Shown here piece after piece: positions 41,484 through 50,354 of a stretch of 64,000 bases of DNA. This DNA comes from Bacillus sp. N1-1 (lineage in GTDB: Bacteria; Bacillota; Bacilli; Bacillales; Guptibacillaceae): positions 1,488,001 to 1,552,000 of the forward strand of contig NZ_CP046564.1 of the NCBI RefSeq assembly GCF_009818105.1, in the 5' to 3' direction. Position numbers and translations under genes: made by a program. Under the pieces are notes generated by a model. The model was not told where the DNA came from and made no database searches. It saw only the letters and a list, made by a program, of their open reading frames with translations. Numbering within the stretch: position 1 is the first letter of the stretch; each line of letters starts with the position of its first letter.

Positions 41484-43844
41484 TTAAACCGGTGCATTCA
41501 CTTCTAGGTCTTCAATTTCTTTCTCCTGGTATTGCACATCTTTTCTAGCATTAAAGCGATCCGCTTTTTCAACTGTTACCGTAATGTTGTAGTCGGGAAT
41601 ACCGGCATATTTCTCATATCTTCCTCGAGGTAAGAGGAAGTTTCCTTCAGGAAAGTGTACTTCTAGATTTCCACTTGCGATATCTACAAATTTAGCTCTT
41701 CCTTGAAAGACACCGAATCCATTGTAAACGACAATTCCTTCCCCTTCAGTGATGCTTAGTCTGCTTGCATCTTCTGCATTCATAAGCACGTCGTATCGCT
41801 CTGCTTGATTGAACGGGTCCGTTTCTTTATAAACCATGGAATTAAATTGTTTCCCTCGTCGTGAGGTAACGATAAATTGTCCTTCCTTTTTACCCAGATC
41901 GGGTATTTCAACAGAAACAAGGTTTCCTTTACCATCGGACGTCTGGCATATTCCATCTTCACATAACCATGCGCCACCCCATTGGAATACATCGCCTTTC
42001 TTAGATAGGTGTTGAACACCGTCATAATCCGGGTTTGCGATGGCGATTTCATCACGAATTTCCTGACCTGTTGTGAAATCAACAAGGTGTGACGTCTCTG
42101 GTTTGATTCGTTTCGCAAGGTCGATGTAGATCTTCCATTCCGATCGAGCTTCTTCTACCTGATTTTGATTTCCTTCTATTTCTGGCGAAAAATAAACCAT
42201 TCGCTCGGTTGAAGTGGAGGTACCGCCACCTTCTTGTTCATATCTCGTTCGAGCGGGTAGCACGATAACTGCTTCTTTAGCATCGACTAGAGTAGAGGTG
42301 TTAAGGATAATATCCTGGTGAACGCGGATATCTAACTCAGACAGGGCTTTTTCAATAAAATCAGGATCAGGCATCGTCTCAAGGAAATTTCCTCCTGATA
42401 AGTAGTAAAGTTTAATCTTTCGTTCGTGATCTTCTGGAAGGATAATGTTTTCTAAGGTCACCCCAACGATATCACCCTGCCATTTCGGTAGCTCGAATCC
42501 CCATACTTGTTCCATGCGACGAATGTTGTTGGCGTCAAATCCACCTCCAGGTAAAACAAACGGATCGGCTCCCATTTCTCCCGAGCCCTGCACAGACGAG
42601 TGTCCACGGAAAGGCATTAAGCCACTATTTTTTTTGCCAAGAAAACCACGAAGTAGAGCAAGGTTAGCGACTTGGGAAATGTTGTCTGTAGCGAAGGAAT
42701 GCATGGTTAACCCAAGTGCCCATGCGAAAACGGCGCTTTGACTTTTGGCGAGAAGAAGAGAGAGTTCGATGATGCGTTCTTTTGCTATGCCAGAAGAGCG
42801 GACGATCTCCTCCCATGATTGGAGTTGAACGTTTGCTTTTAACTCTTCATACCCATTTACATGCTCTCGAACAAATGAGTGATTAATCGCTGAGCCAGGC
42901 TTCTCTTCTTCCATGTCAAACCAGTGCTTCATAATGCCGTGCATGAAGGCGATATCTCCTCCAACGTTTACTTGATAGAAGTCGTCCGCTAATTTGGTTC
43001 CAAATAGAGCGGATTCACCGTTGGAAGGGATCCAATATTTGTCCATGGCTGGCTCTTTGTACGGATTGACCATAATGATTTTCGTTCCTCTTTTTTTCGC
43101 TTCAAGCATGTACTTTGTGGAGACAGGTGAACTATTTGAGGCAACGCTTCCCCAGAACATTAAAACGTCCGTTCCAAACCAATCTTGATAATTCACTGTT
43201 GACGCACCTACACCGATTGAACGTTTTAAAGCGGTTTTACTCGGTGAGTGGCAAATACGTGACGCGTTGTCAATATGGTTAGTGCCTAGAAATCGAGCCA
43301 CTTTCGATGCGACGTAATAAGACTCGTTTGTAATTCCTCTTGAGGTTAAGTAAAAGGCGTACTGTTTTGGATCAAGCTTTTTCATCTTTTGTGCGATAAG
43401 CTCCATTGCTTCCTCCCAAGTAAGACGAGAGAAGTGGTTTTCTCCTTTTCGGCGAATTAATGGGTAAGGGATCCGTCCTAATTTGCGAAGTTCCGTACTG
43501 CTGTATTGACGAAGCTCTTTAATATCAGAATGAAGCACGTCCTGATCGATTGCTGGCATCGTGTTTAGTCTTAGTACGTTAAGTCGTGTTGTGCAAACGT
43601 GAGGACCTTTTAATGTTTGATCATATAATCCTGAAACCCCTAAAGCACAGCCATCACAAACGCCCTGTGTTAAAATTCTCGTTGCATAGCTGATATTATC
43701 ACGATTTTCCCATGCGATTTTTGCAGTGTCTCGAAAGTGCTGAGGTTTTACTTTTCCTAATCCAAAGGGGATGGGACTTACCCAATGTTTAGGCTGTGGT
43801 TTCTTTGTTGCTTTGATTGGTCCTTGATGTTTTGTTTTACCCAT
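41484..43844 (-). CDS. FdhF/YdeP family molybdopterin oxidoreductase
   Basis: The 786-residue protein is a member of the bis-MGD molybdoenzymes near formate dehydrogenase H. An iron-sulfur cysteine set lies in the N-terminal GVCDGCALGVSGLYDQ...HVC region. ASRICHSPSKTAL carries Cys at the place of the Sec/Cys ligand of formate dehydrogenases. Further motifs are LMFWGSVASNSSPVSTKYML and a C-terminal dinucleotide-binding domain (VTSRRGKQFNSMVY, GRYEKYAGIPDYNITV). The subgroup's reaction is not established; formate oxidation is a guess supported by the neighbouring OFA-type transporter. It is preceded by a terminator-bearing leader. Confidence 0.88.
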   Translation of the reverse strand: MGKTKHQGPIKATKKPQPKHWVSPIPFGLGKVKPQHFRDTAKIAWENRDNISYATRILTQGVCDGCALGVSGLYDQTLKGPHVCTTRLNVLRLNTMPAIDQDVLHSDIKELRQYSSTELRKLGRIPYPLIRRKGENHFSRLTWEEAMELIAQKMKKLDPKQYAFYLTSRGITNESYYVASKVARFLGTNHIDNASRICHSPSKTALKRSIGVGASTVNYQDWFGTDVLMFWGSVASNSSPVSTKYMLEAKKRGTKIIMVNPYKEPAMDKYWIPSNGESALFGTKLADDFYQVNVGGDIAFMHGIMKHWFDMEEEKPGSAINHSFVREHVNGYEELKANVQLQSWEEIVRSSGIAKERIIELSLLLAKSQSAVFAWALGLTMHSFATDNISQVANLALLRGFLGKKNSGLMPFRGHSSVQGSGEMGADPFVLPGGGFDANNIRRMEQVWGFELPKWQGDIVGVTLENIILPEDHERKIKLYYLSGGNFLETMPDPDFIEKALSELDIRVHQDIILNTSTLVDAKEAVIVLPARTRYEQEGGGTSTSTERMVYFSPEIEGNQNQVEEARSEWKIYIDLAKRIKPETSHLVDFTTGQEIRDEIAIANPDYDGVQHLSKKGDVFQWGGAWLCEDGICQTSDGKGNLVSVEIPDLGKKEGQFIVTSRRGKQFNSMVYKETDPFNQAERYDVLMNAEDASRLSITEGEGIVVYNGFGVFQGRAKFVDIASGNLEVHFPEGNFLLPRGRYEKYAGIPDYNITVTVEKADRFNARKDVQYQEKEIEDLEVNAPV

Positions 43845-43879
43845 TTGTGTTTCACTCCTCTAATTCATTCACTACAAAT

Positions 43880-43925
43880 AAAAAACCACTGCTTGCCCGT
43901 CGCTTGTGACGGAAAAGCAGTGGTT
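43880..43925 (-). terminator. Leader terminator before the FdhF/YdeP gene
   Basis: On the minus strand AACCACTGCTT (43925-43915) pairs with AAGCAGTGGTT (43894-43884), enclosing CCGTC / GACGG, followed by TTTTTTATTT. It stands 36 bp before the coding region and directly after the conserved leader motif, so it is an attenuator rather than an end-of-gene terminator. Confidence 0.9.
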
Positions 43926-43931
43926 GAGTCT

Positions 43932-43983
43932 TTAGCAGGGTCGCTACCAAGTGCCTAACCAGAGGTTATTTATTTGATTTTTG
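43932..43983 (-). promoter_or_regulatory. Candidate cis-regulatory RNA (leader motif M1) before the FdhF/YdeP gene
   Basis: The leader contains GGTAGCGACCCTGCTAA (43948-43932) ending 7 nt before an intrinsic terminator. A nearly identical GTAGCGTTCCCTGCTAA occurs at the same place in the leader of the OFA transporter upstream in the cluster. GGT-AGCG-ACC can form a small hairpin. A preceding TAACC/GGTTA hairpin is also possible. No known riboswitch class was recognised. Confidence 0.6.
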
Positions 43984-44346
43984 TTAAGAACATTTCATTT
44001 TTTCTTCTATGTTTTGATCAAATACAAAGATTGACATCCCAAAATCACGATCAATATCGATATCGACGAAGAGATCAAGAAATTTACTGTCTAGAAATTC
44101 TTCCATCTGTACCGGAGGATTGTTGCGATACATTTCCTTCACCATTTCAGTTCTAGCAGCTCTAAGCATTTGTTTGCCGTCATCTGCGCTAGCAATAAAT
44201 TTTTCTACAGGTGAAAGGTTTCCTTCCATTTCACAAATTGCCCAGTTTTTGCAAAACGTTGTCGTGATCTTACTCGGTCCTTTGCCCATGTGTTTCTTAC
44301 GAAAAGAGCGAACAAGGTTGCTGAATTCTGCTTCATACTTATTCAT
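43984..44346 (-). CDS. DUF2294 family protein
   Basis: The 120-residue soluble protein matches the DUF2294 pattern: FRKKHMGKGPSKITTTFCKNW, EGNLSPVEKFIASADDGKQMLRAARTEMVKEMY and a C-terminal FVDIDIDRDFGMSIFVFD. Such proteins often sit beside formate dehydrogenase-like genes in Bacillus. The start ATG follows AAGGTAGG. It lies between the OFA transporter and the oxidoreductase gene on the same strand. Function unknown. Confidence 0.8.
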   Translation of the reverse strand: MNKYEAEFSNLVRSFRKKHMGKGPSKITTTFCKNWAICEMEGNLSPVEKFIASADDGKQMLRAARTEMVKEMYRNNPPVQMEEFLDSKFLDLFVDIDIDRDFGMSIFVFDQNIEEKMKCS

Positions 44347-44415
44347 ACTGTCCTACCTTCTTATCGAGATGATCTTATCCATACTTTACTACATGATCAT
44401 AACTATCTAAAGAAT

Positions 44416-45672
44416 TTACATATTTACAGCCGTAGGGGCTTCATTTTCTTTACGCAGCTTACGAATATCTTTTCGAATAACGATTGAAATAATGAGGGCG
44501 ACAACAAACATGCCCGCAAAGAAAGTTAAACTTGCAGCGTAACTTCCAGTTGTATCCTTCATCCATGCAGCAAACATAGGTCCAACAAGTCCTGCTGCGG
44601 CCCAGGCTGTTAGAATGTACCCGTGAATCGCACCGAGCTGTTTTGTGCCAAACATGTCACCAATATAAGCTGGAATGGAGGCAAACCCTCCGCCATAGCA
44701 TGTATACACGATTGCTAGCATGATTTGAAACAAGATCGCTGTTGTTGTATGTGGAAGAAGAGCAAACAAGCCAATTTGCAGAACAAAGAACGTAGTATAC
44801 GTATTTGGACGTCCGATGTAATCGGAAACGGATGCCCAACCGATTCGCCCAAGACCATTGAAAATTCCAAGGACACCAACGAGTGCTGCCGCTTCCGTAG
44901 TCGTCAATCCGATACTTTCTTGCGCAAGCGGTTTTGCAGCAGACAAAATGGCAATTCCGCATGTTACATTAATAAACAGCATGAGCCATAAGTAATAAAA
45001 TCGTGACGTTTTAATCGCTTCGTTGGCTGTTAACTGGGATAGATCACCGGATTTTTTCGAATGTTTTTGTTTTTCTTTAAATCCTTTAGGAGCCCAGCCT
45101 TCAGGAGGCTTTTCTAAATATAAAGAAGAGGCGACCATGATAATGAAATAACTTGCTCCGAGTATGTAAAAAGTATTGGCGGTTCCAACTGATTTAATTA
45201 ACATATCCATAACAGGACTTGCGATCGCTGCTGCGAATCCAAAACCCATTATGGCAAGGCCAGTTGCAAGACCGCGTCGGTCGGGAAACCACTTTACTAG
45301 CGTTGAGACGGGAGCGATATACCCAACCCCAAGTCCAATCCCTCCAAGTGCTCCATAGAATATGTAGAGAAGAGGAAGAGAGCCGAGATTTACAGCGAAC
45401 CCAGAACCGAAGATACCAATTCCAAAAAAACTAGCTGCAAGAAGGCCTGCTTTCCTTGGGCCATATTTTTCTACAAAATGACCGAGAAATGCTGCGGATA
45501 AACCTAAAAATAATATAGCGAGACTAAATGTAAACTGTACTTGTTTAGCTGACCAGCCAAATTCGTTTATAAGTGGGTCGGTGAAGTTACTCCAGGCATA
45601 AACGGAACCGATCGAAATATGAATCCCTACTGCAGATGCTGCAATTAGCCACCTATTTTTAACCTTTTCCAT
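44416..45672 (-). CDS. MFS transporter of the oxalate/formate antiporter (OFA) family
   Basis: The 418-residue, 12-span permease has an OxlT/YhjX-like N-terminus (GSVYAWSNFTDPLINEFGWS), the loop 2-3 motif GHFVEKYGPRKAGL and GLGVGYIAPVSTLVKWFPDRRGLA, all strongly OFA-like. Substrates of the family include oxalate, formate, lactate and pyruvate. The start follows AAAGGAG. It heads the minus-strand cluster with DUF2294 and FdhF/YdeP and has a long leader with a terminator and conserved RNA motifs. Confidence 0.9.
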   Translation of the reverse strand: MEKVKNRWLIAASAVGIHISIGSVYAWSNFTDPLINEFGWSAKQVQFTFSLAILFLGLSAAFLGHFVEKYGPRKAGLLAASFFGIGIFGSGFAVNLGSLPLLYIFYGALGGIGLGVGYIAPVSTLVKWFPDRRGLATGLAIMGFGFAAAIASPVMDMLIKSVGTANTFYILGASYFIIMVASSLYLEKPPEGWAPKGFKEKQKHSKKSGDLSQLTANEAIKTSRFYYLWLMLFINVTCGIAILSAAKPLAQESIGLTTTEAAALVGVLGIFNGLGRIGWASVSDYIGRPNTYTTFFVLQIGLFALLPHTTTAILFQIMLAIVYTCYGGGFASIPAYIGDMFGTKQLGAIHGYILTAWAAAGLVGPMFAAWMKDTTGSYAASLTFFAGMFVVALIISIVIRKDIRKLRKENEAPTAVNM

Positions 45673-45723
45673 CCACTACATCTCCTTTAGTTCGTTAACA
45701 AGCTAACTAGAAAAAAACAAAAT

Positions 45724-45783
45724 AAAAAACTGTCGATCGACCAAATAAGAGAATGAGCATTCTCTTGTAGGTGATTGACAGTT
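45724..45783 (-). terminator. Leader terminator before the OFA transporter gene
   Basis: On the minus strand AACTGTC (45783-45777) pairs with GACAGTT (45734-45728), with an inner hairpin AGAGAAT / ATTCTCT, followed by TTTTTATTT. It lies about 50 bp before the gene and acts as an attenuator. Confidence 0.85.
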
Positions 45784-45788
45784 AGTAG

Positions 45789-45897
45789 TTAGCAGGGAAC
45801 GCTACTATCAAAACCAACAGTTAATCGCTTTCACTTTTGTTGTAACCATCAAAACCGATGACAGGTTCGCTACCTCGTGTCTTTAATTGTTACAACA
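45789..45897 (-). promoter_or_regulatory. Candidate cis-regulatory RNA before the OFA transporter gene
   Basis: The leader starts with a predicted three-way junction: TGTTGTAAC (45897-45889) pairs with GTTACAACA (45846-45838), enclosing a hairpin AGGT-AGCGA-ACCT (45875-45863) and a hairpin around GGTTTT. A second element GTAGCGTTCCCTGCTAA (45805-45789) precedes the terminator and matches the motif in front of the FdhF/YdeP gene. GGTTTTGAT appears once in each half. The layout (aptamer-like fold plus terminator) suggests a riboswitch or protein-binding leader. No known class recognised. Confidence 0.6.
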
Positions 45898-45916
45898 TCA
45901 TGAACTTTTATAAATA

Positions 45917-45946
45917 ATAGCATAAAATTTTACAAGCAATCAATAA
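45917..45946 (-). promoter_or_regulatory. SigmaA-type promoter of the OFA transporter leader
   Basis: On the minus strand TTGATT, an 18-bp spacer and TATTAT form a promoter whose start point would lie about 15-20 nt before the three-way junction. Confidence 0.6.
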
Positions 45947-45975
45947 ATTATTGCAGTTTAGTAGAATCGAGTGAA

Positions 45976-46200
45976 TCATTTTGATCGATTCTTAAGCTTC
46001 TTTTGGATGAAAAACGCAAGGACAGCAGAGGTTGCCAGTACAATGACGGTTACTAAAAAAGAATTTTCCGCACTTGTATAATTGCCCGCGCTAGAGTAGG
46101 AGGATTGGTTATGGAAAACGGTGAAAAAAATTCCTGATAAGAGCTGTAGACAAAAAAATAACACGATAAAACTGCTAACGAAAGAGAGATAATTCTTCAT
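45976..46200 (-). CDS. Small two-span membrane protein
   Basis: A 74-residue protein with N-terminal span FVSSFIVLFFCLQLLSGIFF and a second span FLVTVIVLATSAVLAFFI, separated by a Ser/Asn/Tyr-rich loop, and ending in a basic QKKLKNRSK tail. The start ATG has AAAGGAAC upstream. No family recognised. It is followed by the OFA promoter region on the same strand. Confidence 0.65.
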   Translation of the reverse strand: MKNYLSFVSSFIVLFFCLQLLSGIFFTVFHNQSSYSSAGNYTSAENSFLVTVIVLATSAVLAFFIQKKLKNRSK

Positions 46201-46446
46201 CTGTTTTGTTCCTTTCCATGATCAATAAGGCTCGCTAAAAGCGACTTCTTAATAATTATTCGCGTTTCGTATCAATTACTAGGGGAGAAAAAAGCCGTAA
46301 GTATGATTTGGATTTACTTTTATCACCACGAGTGGAAATTTCCATTAATATTGAACAATATGATCACATCAGAACTGTTTCACCTTCCAAAAAGAGGGGA
46401 ATGGTAGAAACAGACTTTGCAATTTCTGTTTAGGGAGGACAAAATC

Positions 46447-47334
46447 GTGAAACGTGCTATGCTTATTATAAATCCATCGTCTGGTAAAGAAAAAGCAATG
46501 AATTACGAAGAAGAAGCAGTAAACATTTTACAACAAAATCATGTGGACGTTACAGTGAAATATACTGAAAAAGAAGGGGATGCTGTCCGTTTTGCTAAAA
46601 CCGCATGCGAGAATCATTTTAACACGCTTGTCGCAATGGGGGGAGACGGAACGATTAATGAAGCAATTAACGGATTAGCAAGTCAGTCAGAGCGCCCTAA
46701 TTTTGGCTTCATTCCTTTAGGGACGGTTAATGATTTCGCTAGAGCGCTTGGCATCCCAATGCAACCGAAAAAGGCGCTGAAAGTACTAGCACAACAGCAT
46801 ACAAAACCGGTCGATATCGGGCGAATCAATAATCAGTACTTTATGAATGTGCTTGCTGTAGGAGCCATTGCAGAAGCAGTATACGATGTGACGCCTGAGC
46901 AAAAATCCAAATTTGGTCCGCTTGCTTATTTAATTGAAGGTGGAAGAGCGCTAAAAGATAAAACACCATTTGACCTGAAAGTGACGTATGATGGGAAACA
47001 ATGGAATGGAGAAGCTTACATCATGCTGATTGCATTAACGAATTCAGTAGGAGGGATTCAGTCTTTCGCCCAGCATGCTGAGGTGAATGATGGGTATTTT
47101 CACATCTTTATTTTAAGAGAATTTTCTCTACCAAAAGTATTTAAAATTATCCCAGATCTCTTTAGTGGAAATTTACAAGACAACGCTCAAGTGGAATATT
47201 TCCCCGCATCTAAACTAAAAGTAGAGTCAGATCATGAACTTGTCGTCAATATTGATGGGGATGAAGGTGTCAATCTTCCGTTTGAAGCAGAAGTGATGCA
47301 CAATGAATTACATATTTTTGTTCCTGAAGAGTAG
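46447..47334 (+). CDS. Diacylglycerol kinase-like lipid kinase (YegS/BmrU/DgkB family)
   Basis: The 295-residue protein has the DAGK catalytic signature MGGDGTINEAINGL (ATP/Mg binding), the N-terminal MLIINPSSGKEKA and the C-terminal VNIDGDEGVNLPFEAEV expected of soluble bacterial lipid kinases. It would phosphorylate diacylglycerol or a related lipid at the membrane surface. GTG 46447 has GGGAGGA about 8 nt upstream; the frame opening at 46417 has no site. Which B. subtilis paralogue (DgkB, YtlR, BmrU) it matches best cannot be settled here. Confidence 0.88.
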   Translation: MKRAMLIINPSSGKEKAMNYEEEAVNILQQNHVDVTVKYTEKEGDAVRFAKTACENHFNTLVAMGGDGTINEAINGLASQSERPNFGFIPLGTVNDFARALGIPMQPKKALKVLAQQHTKPVDIGRINNQYFMNVLAVGAIAEAVYDVTPEQKSKFGPLAYLIEGGRALKDKTPFDLKVTYDGKQWNGEAYIMLIALTNSVGGIQSFAQHAEVNDGYFHIFILREFSLPKVFKIIPDLFSGNLQDNAQVEYFPASKLKVESDHELVVNIDGDEGVNLPFEAEVMHNELHIFVPEE

Positions 47335-47351
47335 GAAGCCTACTCTTTTTT
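47327..47351 (+). terminator. Terminator of the lipid kinase gene
   Basis: AAGAGTAGG (47327-47335) pairs with CCTACTCTT (47339-47347) around AAG, followed by TTTT. The stop codon is inside the stem. Confidence 0.9.
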
Positions 47352-47458
47352 CGCGTTGACTGGATTGAATACCTAGTGCATCCCTAAATGTCCTGCTTCT
47401 TATTCTCATTCTTCATGAATAGGTTAGTTGTGATGAAAACTGGGATGAGGTGGAAAGC

Positions 47459-48406
47459 ATGGGACAAAAAGTATTGTTTTTTGGAGACGTTGGGATTGAT
47501 GACACGATTGCTCTGTTGTTTGCTAATTTATCAGAAGATATAGAGGTGATAGGCATAGTAGCCTGTTACGGTAATGTATCGAAAAAACAAACAACGCGGA
47601 ATGTGCGTTACTTACTCAAAGAAGTTGGCCGAACTGATATCCCTGTAATGGGCGGGGCGGAAAAACCAATGACAGGTGAAGTACCAACGTATTATCCGAA
47701 TGTTCACGGCCCAGAAGGTTTAGGTCCGATTACTCCACCACCAAATGAAGCTGAGCCATTAGAAAATTTCTTTGAAGTTATCACTCTCATTGAAAAATAT
47801 GGTGAAGATCTGGTTATTGTAAACGTGGGCAGAATGACTTCGCTTGCAACGTTATTACTTCTCTATCCAGATACGATGAAAATGATTAAATCTTTCTATA
47901 TTATGGGTGGTGCATTTAATGTGCCAGGGAACGTCACTCCGAGTGCAGAAGCGAATTTCTATGCGGATCCCGTTGCAGCCAATATCGTCATGAAGTATGC
48001 AGAAAATGTTTTCTTATTTCCACTAAACGTAACCCAGCAGGCTATTGTAACACCGGGAATGGTAAATTATATAGAAGCAAAAAGTAAGCCACCTTTTCTT
48101 AAGCCGCTTCTAGATTATTATTACGAGGAATTTTATCAAAAGATGATTCCGGGTATTGAAGGAAGTCCCGTTCACGATGCACTCACTTTAATGAGTGTTG
48201 AAAATAACAGCATCTGTACTTTTTACCGTACGCCAGTTGCAGTAGAAATAACTGGAGAGGCGCGAGGTCTTAGCATCGGTGATTTTAGAAAATCCTTCGA
48301 ACAAGCAGAATTTGATAAAAGGCCAGCTCACCATGTGGCGATCGAACTGAATTATTTTATGTTTTATAAATTATTTATGGAAACCATGACGGGAGAGACA
48401 ATTTAG
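47459..48406 (+). CDS. Nucleoside hydrolase family protein
   Basis: The 315-residue protein has the IUNH fold pattern: N-terminal FFGDVGIDDTIALLFA in place of the usual DxDxGxDDAxAL, a central GRMTSLATLLLLYP, MGGAFNVPGNVTPSAEANFYADP and a C-terminal SPVHDALTL with the Asp that completes the calcium site. Members split the N-glycosidic bond of ribonucleosides. The first Asp of the DxD motif is Phe, which might change activity. ATG 47459 follows GAGGTGG. Single gene after a terminator. Confidence 0.88.
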   Translation: MGQKVLFFGDVGIDDTIALLFANLSEDIEVIGIVACYGNVSKKQTTRNVRYLLKEVGRTDIPVMGGAEKPMTGEVPTYYPNVHGPEGLGPITPPPNEAEPLENFFEVITLIEKYGEDLVIVNVGRMTSLATLLLLYPDTMKMIKSFYIMGGAFNVPGNVTPSAEANFYADPVAANIVMKYAENVFLFPLNVTQQAIVTPGMVNYIEAKSKPPFLKPLLDYYYEEFYQKMIPGIEGSPVHDALTLMSVENNSICTFYRTPVAVEITGEARGLSIGDFRKSFEQAEFDKRPAHHVAIELNYFMFYKLFMETMTGETI

Positions 48407-48599
48407 AAAATGAAACCTTTTCTTGTCATTTTTCGTAAAGAGAGTAAAATCGATAAGAAACCGCTTTTTTTTAGCTACCTAGTGACAAATCGATTTTGAT
48501 TAAGTATAGAGGTTGGTTCCCCTTATACAAGACATCTGTTGCGAATAGATTAAAATATAGAAGCGTAACAAATGTAAGAAGTGAAGAGGGTGCTTGTGC

Positions 48600-49208
48600 T
48601 TGAACGACATTGAGAGAATGATGATTAATATCAGAATAGAAGGGACAAGTGTTCTTCAGAAACCAGATGACTTAACAATCATTGGTAGAGGAAGAAGTGC
48701 AGTAGTTTTTAAGATCCCTGGTAAGCAAAAAGTTCTTAAAGTTTTTTACCCTGAATTTGTTCATCTTGCAAGACTAGAAGCATCGATTTATCAAGAACTG
48801 CACAATAATGATTACTACCCTTCCTTCTATGAAGGAGGAGAGGGGTATGTCGTATTAGAATATTTAGAAGGACTGACCTTTTACGAATGTTTAATTCAAG
48901 GGATCGTGATTACAGAGGAAATGATTGAGAAAGTTGATCATGCTCTTAACTACGCGCGTAAGAAAGGGCTAAATCCATCAGATACACATCTTCAGAACGT
49001 TATGCTTTTATCGAATGGGGAAGTGCGCGTCATCGATGTCGTTCGCTTTCGTCAAAGCAAGGTATGTACACATTGGGAAGATCTAAAGGTAGCCTATGAT
49101 CGCTTTTATTCATCTCGTTTCTTTCCGAAAAAATATCCAGTGTGGTTCGTGGAGATGATTATTCGCCTTTATCGTAAAGGCTTTATTCGATTGAAAAAAA
49201 GGAAGTGA
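48600..49208 (+). CDS. Small protein-kinase-like protein
   Basis: About 202 residues with a reduced protein-kinase fold: glycine loop IGRGRSAVVFKI, VAIK-like VLKVFYPEF, hinge VVLEYLEGLTFYE, catalytic-loop-like GLNPSDTHLQNVML and metal-binding VIDVVRF in place of DFG. It resembles the YrzF/RIO-like small kinases of Bacillus. The conventional HRD sequence is missing (NPSDTHLQN). TTG 48600 is preferred for its distance to GAAGAGGG; TTG 48594 is too close. It lies 7 bp before the AI-2E transporter gene, hence an operon. Confidence 0.75.
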   Translation: MNDIERMMINIRIEGTSVLQKPDDLTIIGRGRSAVVFKIPGKQKVLKVFYPEFVHLARLEASIYQELHNNDYYPSFYEGGEGYVVLEYLEGLTFYECLIQGIVITEEMIEKVDHALNYARKKGLNPSDTHLQNVMLLSNGEVRVIDVVRFRQSKVCTHWEDLKVAYDRFYSSRFFPKKYPVWFVEMIIRLYRKGFIRLKKRK

Positions 49209-49215
49209 AGACACA

Positions 49216-50316
49216 GTGCAACAATCTCGGTTATTCCGATTCTTTATTTGGCTTCTTCTTATTTTTACAGTAATTTGGGTTGGCAGTAAAATTGAATTTA
49301 TTTTTCGTCCCCTTGTCATCTTAGTGACAACATTAGCGTTTCCAATTATTGCAGCAGGAGTGTTTTATTACATTCTACGACCTGTTATTGCTCTTTTAGA
49401 AAAATGGAAAATTCCAAGGCCACTTGGTATCCTTCTCGTTTATCTTGCGCTAGCTGGTGGGGTAACGGGACTTGTTATTAGTATTGGCCCTGTACTTGTT
49501 GAGCAATTTAATAGTCTTGTGAAGGGTGCCCCGACGCTTGTGAATGATTTGCAGTCCGCGATTAACGACTGGCAGAGGAATCCATACATAGCTAGAATTC
49601 TTCAAAGTGAAATGATCGACATACAGGGATTGACCGATCGAATTTCTGGTTCAATCGGAGAAATTAGCTCTTCTTTTGGAAATTACATCTTTTCATTCCT
49701 AAATATTGTTACGAATGTGCTTGTTGGGATTGTTCTTCTTCCATTCATTTTGTTCTTTATGCTTAAAGATGGAAAAAAGCTGATGCCATCATTACTTCGA
49801 GTTGTTCCTAAAGCCCATCGGAAAGAGGGAGCAAAAATACTAGAAGATATGGATGATGCGCTAAGCGGATTTATCCAGGGACAGCTGATCGTAAGTGTCT
49901 TTATCGGAACGTTTGTTTATATTTGGTATGTCATAATTGATCTTGATTATGCCTTAATCCTCGCGATGATTGCTCTCTTCCTTAACGTTGTCCCATTTAT
50001 TGGGCCAATTATCGGAACAGCACCGGGCGTTATCGTCGGACTTATTCAATCACCGCTAACAGCACTATGGGTTGTTCTTGGTGTTATTGTGATTCAACAA
50101 ATTGAAAGTAATCTTGTCTCCCCGCTTGTGATGGGGCGTAAACTTGATATCCATCCCCTGACGATCATCTTACTGTTATTGGTGGCAAGTAGTCTCGCAG
50201 GGTTCCTTGGGCTTATTCTTGCCATTCCAACGTACGCAGTGCTAAAAGTAATCTTTACCCATACGTATCGCTTAATTAAGCTACAGCAGCGAGGCAAGCA
50301 TACAACAAACGAATAA
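49216..50316 (+). CDS. AI-2E family transporter (PerM/TqsA-like permease)
   Basis: The 366-residue membrane protein has the AI-2E/UPF0118 plan: two pairs of membrane helices near the N-terminus, a long soluble stretch (about 90-150), then helices including LNVVPFIGPIIGTAPGVIVG and QQIESNLVSPLVMGRKLDIHPLTII, the conserved family block. Members export signals or act as Na+/H+ antiporters in halotolerant Bacillaceae. GTG start behind AAGGAAGTG. It is in an operon with the small kinase. Confidence 0.9.
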   Translation: MQQSRLFRFFIWLLLIFTVIWVGSKIEFIFRPLVILVTTLAFPIIAAGVFYYILRPVIALLEKWKIPRPLGILLVYLALAGGVTGLVISIGPVLVEQFNSLVKGAPTLVNDLQSAINDWQRNPYIARILQSEMIDIQGLTDRISGSIGEISSSFGNYIFSFLNIVTNVLVGIVLLPFILFFMLKDGKKLMPSLLRVVPKAHRKEGAKILEDMDDALSGFIQGQLIVSVFIGTFVYIWYVIIDLDYALILAMIALFLNVVPFIGPIIGTAPGVIVGLIQSPLTALWVVLGVIVIQQIESNLVSPLVMGRKLDIHPLTIILLLLVASSLAGFLGLILAIPTYAVLKVIFTHTYRLIKLQQRGKHTTNE

Positions 50317-50322
50317 CAAAAA

Positions 50323-50354
50323 AGGCAGGTTCTCTCGGAGAACCTGTCTTTTTA
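50323..50354. terminator. Terminator between the AI-2E transporter and 3D-domain genes
   Basis: AGGCAGGTTCTC (50323-50334) pairs with GAGAACCTGTCT (50338-50349) with one wobble, with A and T runs on either side. It serves both converging genes. Confidence 0.9.

Noticed and set aside
41484..43844. Selenocysteine in the FdhF/YdeP oxidoreductase
   Set aside because: The frame is continuous and the ligand position is Cys (RICHSPS), so no Sec is predicted there.
43930..43965. Resemblance of the plus strand (CGCTACCAAGTGCCTAACC) to purine riboswitch core sequence
   Set aside because: No matching P1 or TATA/CCTTAAA junction elements, and the downstream gene lies on the other strand.
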